Assembly: GCA_910586205.1 (NCBI GenBank)
Contig: CAJUGD010000020.1
Span: 1-64,000 of the forward strand
Direction: 5' to 3'
Source of the DNA: an uncultured Lachnospiraceae bacterium
GTDB taxonomy: Bacteria; Bacillota; Clostridia; Lachnospirales; Lachnospiraceae
Length of the DNA: 64,000 bases
The notes beneath the pieces are model-generated. The model saw only the letters and a list, made by a program, of their open reading frames with translations. It was not told where the DNA came from and ran no database searches. Below are positions 56,174 through 63,164 of this stretch, piece by piece. A program made the position numbers and the translations under genes. How positions within the stretch are numbered: position 1 is the stretch's first letter; each line of letters opens with the position of its first letter.

Positions 56174-56755
56174 TCAATCCAGCTTCTTCACTGTAAGTGT
56201 GGCATTAACCCCGCTGCCAAGTGTTATCCCTACTGCCAGCAATGCGGAAAGCGCCATGTCAACAGCACTTCCTGCTGTCAAGGTTATAATCGTGCTTCCG
56301 CTGAACAGAGAACTGGTTCCAACTGCCAATACTCTGGAAATCGTTGCACTGGGAACATTGACCCCATTGACTCTTACTGCAAGTGTAATGGTCGTTGCCA
56401 CTGCTGCTGTCAAGGCAGTGGAATAATTAATTTCATAAGTGCCCGGATTGGCAACCACTATACTGTTTGCCGGCACATAAGTTGCCTCCTTTACCGGACC
56501 AGCAGTGGAAAGCGGAATCTGTGTTGTTCCTCCCACCGTCAGATTCAGGGTCTGAGGAGCCGTACTATACAAGCCTCCATAAGCATTCAATCCGTTTGCC
56601 GGGCCTGTGGCTCCGGTGGCTCCCGTCAACCCCGCCGCTCCGGTGGCCCCTGCCGCCCCGGTAGGGCCGGTGGCTCCCGCTGCTCCCGCTGGGCCGGTGG
56701 CTCCTGCCGCTCCTTCCGGACCAGCCGGGCCGGTGGCTCCGGTGGCTCCATTCAT
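56174..56755 (-). CDS. Short collagen-like surface protein with BclA-type C-terminal domain
   Basis: Residues 2-52 are an unbroken Gly-X-Y collagen tract rich in GAT/GPA triplets. Residues ~55-193 form a beta-rich head (YGGLYSTAPQTLNL, STAGPVKEATYVPANSIVV, GTYEINYSTALTAAV) like the BclA/exosporium C-terminal domain of spore-forming bacteria. Such proteins form trimeric surface or spore filaments. It has no leader or exosporium-targeting sequence: a stop codon precedes the ATG directly, and the only AAAGGA lies 17 bases away. It may be 5'-truncated. Confidence 0.8.
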   Translation of the reverse strand: MNGATGATGPAGPEGAAGATGPAGAAGATGPTGAAGATGAAGLTGATGATGPANGLNAYGGLYSTAPQTLNLTVGGTTQIPLSTAGPVKEATYVPANSIVVANPGTYEINYSTALTAAVATTITLAVRVNGVNVPSATISRVLAVGTSSLFSGSTIITLTAGSAVDMALSALLAVGITLGSGVNATLTVKKLD

Positions 56756-57143
56756 TTATGCAAAAACAGATATCCTTTACACTACCTCTGCGGTTTCTTC
56801 GTAAATTATCAAGACATTTTTATTTTCTGGATTCTTTTTGTACCCATATGGAGCAAATATTTCGATAAATTCACCTTTTCTGCGTTTTGTTGCAAAGGTA
56901 TCCCCATTCTGCTGTGATATGCAGAGAATTACTCTATTGTCAGGTTCAAGATGACAAGGTGATTATATGCTGATTTTGACTCGTTTTTCAATCGTTTGCC
57001 ACTTAGCTGTTAAGACTTGAAAAATAAAATTTCAAATTCCGGTACAGAGTTGGGCAGTGGAATTTTTATTTTCAAGCCAGCTTCCTCTTATATAATTTGC
57101 ACTTGTGTCCCCACAGTTCCCAATCCAACCGATAAATAATAAT
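56756..57143. other. Gene-free AT-rich stretch with a long inverted repeat
   Basis: No gene supported. The main feature is a near-perfect inverted repeat of 17-18 bases, CTTGAAAAATAAAATTTC (57016-57033) against 57060-57076. It could terminate the tetR-like gene, or be the arms of a small repeat element. Confidence 0.5.
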
Positions 57144-57582
57144 CTATTTTTCAGCAAAAAATTCCTCACGTCCCCGGTACTCACTTTTTATGATTTCAAA
57201 CATTTCTTCGGGCGTTTCTTTACAGCCATATTTTAATAATCCTTGTCAGACCGCTTTTGAAAAATTCCATATAGTACTCAATGAAGCTTTCGCCAAAATG
57301 CTTTTGGGCAAGGTTAGAATCGTATTGCAAAATTTTGTATTTTTCATCATACCCCAATTTGAAATAAGTACGATAAAAAATTTGATTGTCTTTTATATGC
57401 TGAAATAATACCAAATAATTATTTGAATTAAACCGCTTTGTCATTTCATCTTTGTACAGTTTCGAAACTTGGGCTTCCAGTTTTTCCCTTATTATATCAG
57501 CTAATTCATATATATCGACATAATTTGCATAAAAGGTACTCCGGTTCAGTTCCGCCTTTTTGCAAATATCGGACACACTGAT
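57144..57582 (-). pseudogene. TetR-family regulator, 5' part replaced by the mobile element and frameshifted
   Basis: The sequence VSDICKKAELNRSTFYANYV, continuing DIYELADIIREKLEAQ, is the recognition part of a TetR helix-turn-helix, and the regulatory domain follows. The first helix is missing: just before ISVSDI a stop (57583-57585) marks the junction with foreign DNA. Near the 3' end the frame breaks at four T's (57231-57234). Removing one base gives IIKYGCKETPEEMFEIIKSE, ending at 57144, the usual TetR C-terminus. The missing N-terminus should lie beyond the other end of the element, outside the window. Confidence 0.75.
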
Positions 57583-57594
57583 TTAGTTCAATTA

Positions 57595-57609
57595 CCTTTG
57601 AGGGATAAA
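57595..57609 (+). repeat. 15-bp repeat, inverted copy at 59379-59393
   Basis: CCTTTGAGGGATAAA here is matched exactly in inverted orientation at 59379-59393, where it forms the last codons and stop of the DUF3991-like gene. The two copies bracket the recombinase gene. Confidence 0.65.
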
Positions 57610-57616
57610 AGATTAA

Positions 57617-57753
57617 GCATAAAGCAGCGTATTATCAGCAGGATTGAAAAACCGCTTTATGCGAACGTAAATATAATTGATACATAAGTAAAGATTTTCA
57701 AATCCAGATATAATCATGGTTGGCATATCCCGCCAAAAGAGTTATGATTATAT
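57617..57753 (+). promoter_or_regulatory. Palindromic control or attachment region before the recombinase
   Basis: Two perfect inverted repeats lie here. GCATAAAGC (57617-57625) pairs with GCTTTATGC (57654-57662). ATATAATCAT (57708-57717) pairs with ATGATTATAT (57744-57753). The second contains the TATAAT (57709-57714) that is the best -10 for the recombinase, so a protein binding the palindrome would block the promoter. It could also be part of the attP arms. Confidence 0.5.
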
Positions 57754-57780
57754 CGCCACTTATGTAGGAGGTTATATACC

Positions 57781-59310
57781 ATGAGACAAGAAGCCATTTA
57801 TGCCAGACAGTCCGTAGACAAGAAAGACAGTGTTTCCATTGAAGCCCAGATTGAGCAGTGCAGGGCCCTTGCCAAAACCCGGGAGCCGCTGGTATTCCAG
57901 GACAAGGGATTTTCCGGCAAGAACACGGAGAGGCCGGATCTGAAACGGCTGTTTGAGGCAATCCGGGCCGGGCGGATCTCCACCGTGTACGTTTATAAGC
58001 TGGACCGGATCAGCCGTAACATTGTGGACTTCAACCAGCTTTACCAGACCATGGAGGCATACGGCACCGAGTTTGTCTCTGTCAATGAGAAGTTTGACAC
58101 CTCAAGCGTCATGGGAAGGGCCATGATGCAGATTATCGCCGTGTTCGCTCAAATGGAACGGGAAACCATCCAGCAGAGAGTCAAGGACAACTACTACTAC
58201 CGGATTACAGACGGCAGGTGGGCCGGAGGTCCGGCGCCTTACGGATATAAAAACGCGAGGACGGAGAACAACGTTCCCACCCTGAAGCCGGTCCCGGAGG
58301 AACTGAACCTTGTAAGGGCTGCTTTCTCCTTGTATGACGGGACCGCCCACCTCTCCCTTGCCTCCCTCTGTACCTGGCTGTATAACCAGGGCTACCGGAC
58401 ACGCAAGGGAGGAAAGTTTGTATCCTGCACCCTCTCCCGGATCATGCAGAACCCGGTCTATGTCCAGGCTGACCAGAAATTATATAAATATTTCCAGACA
58501 AAAAAGATTAAGTTCCTTAATGAGCAGGAGGAATGGGATGGTTCCACTTCCTGCTGTATCGTGGCGAAGAAGAAAGGAAATTCCTCCCTGAGCAAATATG
58601 AGGACATGAAAGAACAGTCGGTTTACCTCACCAACATTCCCGGCATTGTCCCAAGCCACTTATACATATCCGTCCAGAGCCGCCTAAAAAAGAACGAGCA
58701 GTTCAAACGCGCCAATTCTCCCTCCGCCCTGGAAGAATTAGCCGGAAAACTGAAATGCGCCAGTTGCGGCCATACAATCAAATCCTACAGCCAGAGCACC
58801 AACATGAGGCCATACTTAAGCTGCCCGGGAAGGGCCACCCACAAAATATGCGGTGAAAGCTACCGGAAAGTGAATTTTGAAACCCTCCAGGAGCAGATAG
58901 GCAGGGAGATTCAGGGATACCTGGATTCCATTGAGGGCAGGGAACGGCAGAAGCAGGAAGAAAACCGGAAGCTGGAAACCCGGAAGGAGGAATTAAAAAA
59001 AGAACTGGACAACCTGATCGCCCTGGCGGCAAAAGGAGGGCTTACCGCCGAGGTACTCCAGGCAGCCATTGAGGAAAGGCAGACAGAAATCAACGGGATT
59101 GAGTTAAAGGTACAGATGAACACGTCTGCGGTGGACTTCCTCAAAGTGAACCTGGAAAACAATTCCGAACTGAATTTTTACCACGGGCCGCAGGAGCATA
59201 TTGAGTATGGGCTGCTCCTTATGGAACAGAAAAAGGAACTTGTAAAACTTCTGATTGAGAAAATCACCCTCCATTCAGACGGAGCCTATGAAATTGAATG
59301 GAGCCTTTAA
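57781..59310 (+). CDS. Large serine recombinase (integrase)
   Basis: 509 residues. The resolvase catalytic domain is residues 1-150, with the nucleophile in IYARQSVDKKD (Ser10) and the arginine motif VYKLDRISRN. The recombinase domain follows (~155-270: GPAPYGYKNA, RIMQNPVYVQ). A zinc ribbon lies at LKCASCGHTIKSY with later Cys (LSCPGRATHKICGES). A coiled coil is at about 385-450 (ERQKQEENRKLETRKEELKK). It integrates and excises the element as a cytoplasmic tetramer at att sites. AGGAGG precedes the ATG. It lies next to the disrupted tetR gene, as expected for the integration end. Confidence 0.94.
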   Translation: MRQEAIYARQSVDKKDSVSIEAQIEQCRALAKTREPLVFQDKGFSGKNTERPDLKRLFEAIRAGRISTVYVYKLDRISRNIVDFNQLYQTMEAYGTEFVSVNEKFDTSSVMGRAMMQIIAVFAQMERETIQQRVKDNYYYRITDGRWAGGPAPYGYKNARTENNVPTLKPVPEELNLVRAAFSLYDGTAHLSLASLCTWLYNQGYRTRKGGKFVSCTLSRIMQNPVYVQADQKLYKYFQTKKIKFLNEQEEWDGSTSCCIVAKKKGNSSLSKYEDMKEQSVYLTNIPGIVPSHLYISVQSRLKKNEQFKRANSPSALEELAGKLKCASCGHTIKSYSQSTNMRPYLSCPGRATHKICGESYRKVNFETLQEQIGREIQGYLDSIEGRERQKQEENRKLETRKEELKKELDNLIALAAKGGLTAEVLQAAIEERQTEINGIELKVQMNTSAVDFLKVNLENNSELNFYHGPQEHIEYGLLLMEQKKELVKLLIEKITLHSDGAYEIEWSL

Positions 59311-59329
59311 AATCCTGATAAAACATGAC

Positions 59330-59356
59330 AAAAGCCGGGAGCGCATCCCGGCTTTT
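59330..59356 (+). terminator. Terminator of the recombinase gene
   Basis: Perfect 11-bp stem AAAAGCCGGGA (59330-59340) and TCCCGGCTTTT (59346-59356) with a five-base loop. It is symmetrical, so it can also end the minus-strand gene that stops at 59380. Confidence 0.92.
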
Positions 59357-59379
59357 CATATCTCCTGATTTATGTATCT

Positions 59380-59694
59380 TTATCCCTCAAAGGCCGCCAG
59401 AGCCTTAATCGCATTTATAAAGGAATATCCCTCATAACGCACCAGATAGCCAATCCCGTCATCTGTTTCGTCCGTGGAGTGGCGGGTGTATTTATAAATG
59501 GATCTTCCGTCCCGTTCCTCCTTCCGGTAAAAGGTAAGGCTGTCATGCTCCACGCTCCGCCAGCAGACAAAGCCGGGCTTGTCCGGGTGGTCAGAAAACC
59601 TCACGCTCCTTGGATGCCTTGCCTTTAAGTAGCTGACTAAATCGGCCTCTTTCGCTTTTCTCTTTAAATCTTCTCCTATCCTCTCATAACCCAT
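59380..59694 (-). CDS. DUF3991/CHC2-primase-like N-terminal domain protein
   Basis: 104 residues. ADLVSYLKARHPRSVRFSD, then HDSLTFYRKEERDGRSIYKY and GIGYLVRYEGYSFINAIKAL, match the N-terminal DUF3991/CHC2-like module of primase/TOPRIM proteins carried by conjugative elements. It lacks the zinc cysteines and the downstream TOPRIM part, so it is either a stand-alone variant or a truncated copy. AAGGGACAGGA precedes the ATG. Its last 14 bases before the stop are the 15-bp repeat seen in inverted orientation at 57595. Confidence 0.6.
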   Translation of the reverse strand: MGYERIGEDLKRKAKEADLVSYLKARHPRSVRFSDHPDKPGFVCWRSVEHDSLTFYRKEERDGRSIYKYTRHSTDETDDGIGYLVRYEGYSFINAIKALAAFEG

Positions 59695-59819
59695 ATGGTT
59701 CCTGTCCCTTTCTTACGTTTTATAGTCTGTAAACAGTATGTAAGTTTTGGGCTTTTTGGCGAATGAGAAATTATAAAGAAAATATAAACTTTTTCAATCG
59801 ACAGTTTATAAAAAATTTA

Positions 59820-60480
59820 TAGATTAAGGAGAAAATTTCCGTCCGAACCGGATCAGGTCTTACATACTGACTGTAGAGGAAAAACCTTTCCTGGAAGGTG
59901 TGCCGCATTTTGGAGAGTTTTGGCGGCAGCAGACAACTGAATACCTGTGGCCGGTCGCTGACGGACGGAGCCATGAAAAGGGAGGCAGTCAGGCGTGCCC
60001 ATGCCGCCACATGGGAGTGTTGTATGACAGAGGGCAGCCCGGTCATACGGCTATCTGGGTAACGTGACAGTATAAACAGTAATTCGTGGGTGAGCACCAT
60101 TAAAGAAAGCAGCTCCCGGCCAGTCGGCCAGTGCAGGTCAGGAGACCCGGCATAGAAGGTCCCTGCACGATACCGGCCCGTGTCATGTGGCAAAGGTTTT
60201 ACAGCCATTGTCTAGGTACATCTATGCCCTTGTACCGACATACAGAAATGTAGCCGCGGGTCAAAAACCGGAGACGGGACCCGCGGGATTAAAAGTAAAA
60301 GGTAAGGTCCGGTTCTGGGCCGCGTATCGGCTGCGTGCGTGGCGGGACATGATTGTGGGAGCAGTAATGCTCATGCGGCAGGACAGAACAACGCCGCTTG
60401 TAACAGCCGCTTTTATGGACTTATGCTTCTGCTGGCTAAGGACATTTGCACCCAAAGCACAGCACATCTTTATCTCATGA
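59820..60480 (+). ncRNA. Candidate large structured non-coding RNA
   Basis: About 660 bases of GC-rich DNA without a credible gene, beginning after an AT-rich, promoter-like stretch. It contains many perfect stems: TGCCGC/GCGGCA (59901/59923), CCCAT/ATGGG (59998/60011), GTATGAC/GTCATAC (60022/60042), GTGCAGG/CCTGCAC (60131/60162), GGTACA/TGTACC (60215/60231), TACA-GAAA-TGTA with a GNRA loop (60241-60252), and CCGCGGGTC/GACCCGCGG (60254/60278). Size and location in a mobile element recall the large ornate RNAs (ROOL, GOLLD), but I cannot match it to any of them. The strand is a guess; stems read both ways. Confidence 0.5.
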
Positions 60481-60483
60481 AAT

Positions 60484-61353
60484 CCTTATGAACTCTTTTA
60501 TTCTGATTACTTCTGAATCACCTTATGAATGGATTACCTTATGCGGCGGAATCCCTTATGATTGAATGAATCCCTTATGAATGGATTCCCTTGTGAAATC
60601 CCAATGATTCTATCCCTTATGGAACAATCCTTGTGAACCGAAATCCCAATGATTAAAAACCTTGTGATAAATCCCTTATGAATGGAAACCTAATGAATGC
60701 TCTCTTATGAAGCACTTCCCTATGAAACGAAAACCCAATGGATAAAAACCTTATAAAAAGCCCTATGAAATGGAATCCCTAAGAATCCTCATACAGAAAA
60801 CCGTTACACCGTTTCGCCTGGTTTTGTCATAAAGATCACTTCGTGATTCCCAGTGAATCAAGGTAAATGAAAATCACACCTACAGCTTTCCATGAATCAG
60901 AAATGCAGCACACAATCCCGTTTTTTCCTTACTATGATTCAAAAGGCTCCGCGGCACCAGGAAATCAAAAGGCTCTTAAACGTTCCATAAAGCCATAGGG
61001 AATCCTTACCATAAGGACATGAGGAAAACTGTTTCATAGGGATCACATTGGATAGCCGTTTCACAAGGTACATAAGGAAAGTATCCCATAAGGTAACAGA
61101 GGGCAGCCGTTCCATAAGGTACATAAGGAGAATCATTCATAAGGCAACAGAGGGCAGCCGTTCCATAAGGTACACAAGGAGAATCATTCATAAGGCAACA
61201 GAGGGTTACACTCCATAAGGTACATAAGGAAAACCACTCATAAGGAACCCAAAAGGATACCATTCACAAGGTATCTGTTTCATAAGGAAGATCCCAAAGG
61301 CAATCCATAAGGTTACGTTCCATAAGGTCATAGATTCCAGGTAATGTATAAGG
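60484..61353. repeat. Two opposed arrays of the heptamer CCTTATG
   Basis: Left arm (60484-60783): seven exact CCTTATG and about twelve one- or two-base variants (CCTTGTG, CCCAATG, CCCTATG), all in the plus orientation. Right arm (60986-61353): fourteen exact CATAAGG plus variants (CACAAGG, CATAGGG), all in the opposite orientation. Right-arm spacings cycle 9-16-26 within a 50-51-bp tandem unit (61112, 61163, 61213). The ~200-bp centre (60784-60985) has almost none and contains a small GATCAC/GTGATT hairpin near 60836. There is no gene in the region; apparent reading frames there are by-products of the repeats. Confidence 0.9.
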
Positions 61354-61438
61354 GTAGGAACTCCTTTTTAACCCTTTTTCTCCCACCCTTCTGACATACT
61401 ATAGGTAAGGAATCAAACTTACAAAGGAGGCATCCCTT

Positions 61439-61588
61439 ATGCGTAAATTCTTATGTTTTTATATCCTCACAGAAAGAGAAATGGATCAGATCCAGTGTGA
61501 ACTGGACGAATACCAGAAGTACAAATTTCTGGCAGAGATTCCAGAGGAGGAGCCGTACCATGAAGAAAATCCTGCCACTGATTTATAA
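61439..61588 (+). CDS. Small acidic protein upstream of the coupling protein
   Basis: 49 residues from an ATG eight bases after AAAGGAGG (61423-61430). It starts MRKFLCFYILTEREMDQIQC, then DELDEYQKYKF-like helical sequence, and ends in an acidic tail (AEIPEEEPYHEENPATDL). No recognised family. Its 3' end overlaps the start of the coupling-protein gene by 29 bases, so the two are probably co-translated. The start codon lies inside an exact copy of CCTTATG (61435-61441), the heptamer of the adjacent arrays. This could tie expression to whatever binds them. Confidence 0.65.
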   Translation: MRKFLCFYILTEREMDQIQCELDEYQKYKFLAEIPEEEPYHEENPATDL

Positions 61589-63161
61589 CTTCCTTGGATT
61601 CACCGGCCTTTGGCTGGCTCCAATTCTGTATTTTATCACCAGAAGGACATTTCCAGACGCAGAAACAAAACATATCCTTGCATTGTGCGCTGCCGTGGCC
61701 GCCTGGGCTATATTCAATAACTTTTGGAGCGTGGTTTGTGAGGGAAAACCGTTTTCCGAAATCGGCATTGGTGACGGCCTCATACCGGAAACCGGGCTAA
61801 AAAAGGAATCACCGCTGAAGCGTTCCGCCATGTATCCGAAGGTTCCGGGAGAACTTCTATCCAGGGAACCGGAGGGAATCATTTTAGGGAAATACAAAAA
61901 CCGTTATGTCCGGTTTCCTCTTAAGGACATTTACCACGCTTGTATTATTGGAGGCACTGGTTCCGGGAAAAGTTCAACGGTCCTTTTGGATTCCCTGCTT
62001 TGTAACTTTGCCAGCGGGAAAAACGCTTTCAACTGTTTTGTGATTGACATTAAAGGAGAACTCCACGAGAAGGCAACCTATGCCATCTCGGAACATGTCC
62101 TTGTGGTTGACCCTGCGGACCGTTCCTCATTTGGCTGGGACGTTTACTACCGGCTCCACAATAATCCAGATGACGATCTTATCATAGAAGCCATTGAGGA
62201 AATCGCCCAGGCCCTCATTATCAGCACCAATCCCAGGGATTCCTTTTTTGTGGAGAACGCAAGGTCCATGTTTACCGGGCTTTTAGTTTATTACTTTCAG
62301 CAGGGAGAAACGTTCATTGATTCTGTCAATAAAATCCTGGAATCGGAAATGAAATCCCTGATTGCCGAAATCGTCAAAGACAGTGAACCCTCTGACCTCT
62401 GCTATAAATACCTGGCGAAGTTTGCGGGCAAGGATGCGGAGAGCGTGGAGGACTGTATGGTGGAAATGACTACTTCCCTTTCTGTTTTCTCTAAAAGCGA
62501 CATAAAATTCTGTTTCCGTGACAACTTCCAGAAAGCCAGCCCATACTCATTCCGGGAGGATAAATCCGTGTTCCTTGCCATACCGGAGCATATGCTGGAA
62601 TCTTATAAAGCAGTTATGAGGCTGTGCACAGTCCAGACGCTGAAAGAGTTGGAGCGCCGGTCAGAGAAAGAGGAAAAACCCTTGCTTTTGATTCTGGATG
62701 AGTTCGCCCGGATTGGACGTGTGGAGGGAATCTTTAACGCCCTTGCCACTCTAAAAAGCAAAAAGGTCATGGTCATGCTGGCCTTCCAGTCCCTGGCACA
62801 GATCGAGGTCAATTACTCAAAGGAAGAAGCCAGGGTTCTGACGGACAACTGCCGCTTAAAAATCATTTGCGAATCCAGTGACCCGGACAGCAGTAAATCC
62901 GTAACCGCCTGGGCAGGGAAGTACCGGGATAAAAAGGAAACCTTAAATGGAGGGAAGAACCGGCACAAAAGTTATTCTTATGAGGATAAGGACATTGTGG
63001 AGACAAACGACCTAATTACCCTCACGAAAAAGAAGGAAGTGATCCTTATCATTTCCGGCATTGGATATTTGAGGGTGGAAAAGTGCTATTACTTTTTAGA
63101 CGAAACAATAAAGAAGCTGGCTGAAAAGGTCAGCAGCTATAACAGACAATTTGCGAGGTAA
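61560..63161 (+). CDS. VirD4/TraG-type conjugative coupling protein (T4CP)
   Basis: About 533 residues from the ATG at 61560, preceded by GAGGAGGAG. Two N-terminal membrane segments (PLIYNFLGFTGLWLAPILYF and LALCAAVAAWAIFNNF) precede a cytoplasmic ATPase. Walker A is IGGTGSGKSSTVLLDSLL near residue 130 and Walker B is LLLILDEFARIG near 380; MLAFQSLAQIEVNY follows. It links the relaxase-DNA complex to the type IV secretion channel during conjugation. The presence of a T4CP indicates a conjugative element or one mobilizable with its own coupling protein. Confidence 0.93.
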   Translation: MKKILPLIYNFLGFTGLWLAPILYFITRRTFPDAETKHILALCAAVAAWAIFNNFWSVVCEGKPFSEIGIGDGLIPETGLKKESPLKRSAMYPKVPGELLSREPEGIILGKYKNRYVRFPLKDIYHACIIGGTGSGKSSTVLLDSLLCNFASGKNAFNCFVIDIKGELHEKATYAISEHVLVVDPADRSSFGWDVYYRLHNNPDDDLIIEAIEEIAQALIISTNPRDSFFVENARSMFTGLLVYYFQQGETFIDSVNKILESEMKSLIAEIVKDSEPSDLCYKYLAKFAGKDAESVEDCMVEMTTSLSVFSKSDIKFCFRDNFQKASPYSFREDKSVFLAIPEHMLESYKAVMRLCTVQTLKELERRSEKEEKPLLLILDEFARIGRVEGIFNALATLKSKKVMVMLAFQSLAQIEVNYSKEEARVLTDNCRLKIICESSDPDSSKSVTAWAGKYRDKKETLNGGKNRHKSYSYEDKDIVETNDLITLTKKKEVILIISGIGYLRVEKCYYFLDETIKKLAEKVSSYNRQFAR

Positions 63162-63164
63162 GAT

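Noticed and set aside
57220..57576. Functional 118-residue TetR regulator
   Set aside because: It lacks the first DNA-binding helix and its tail continues in another frame, so it is a remnant rather than a short regulator.
59771..60480. Open frames of 145 (minus) and 97 (plus) residues in the structured region
   Set aside because: No ribosome-binding sites, unlikely composition (many Arg/Trp/Pro), and the DNA is explained better by RNA stems.
59820..60480. Group II intron or HEARO/IsrB RNA
   Set aside because: I found no domain V-like hairpin, no reverse transcriptase or IsrB/TnpB gene next to it, and no intron-type ends.
60939..61263. Cys/Tyr/Pro-rich open frames on the minus strand
   Set aside because: They are translations of the heptamer repeats, with no ribosome-binding site and no family likeness.
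60484..61353. CRISPR array
   Set aside because: The repeated unit is only 7 bases, spacing is irregular (9-26 bases), the orientation flips half-way, and no cas genes are near.
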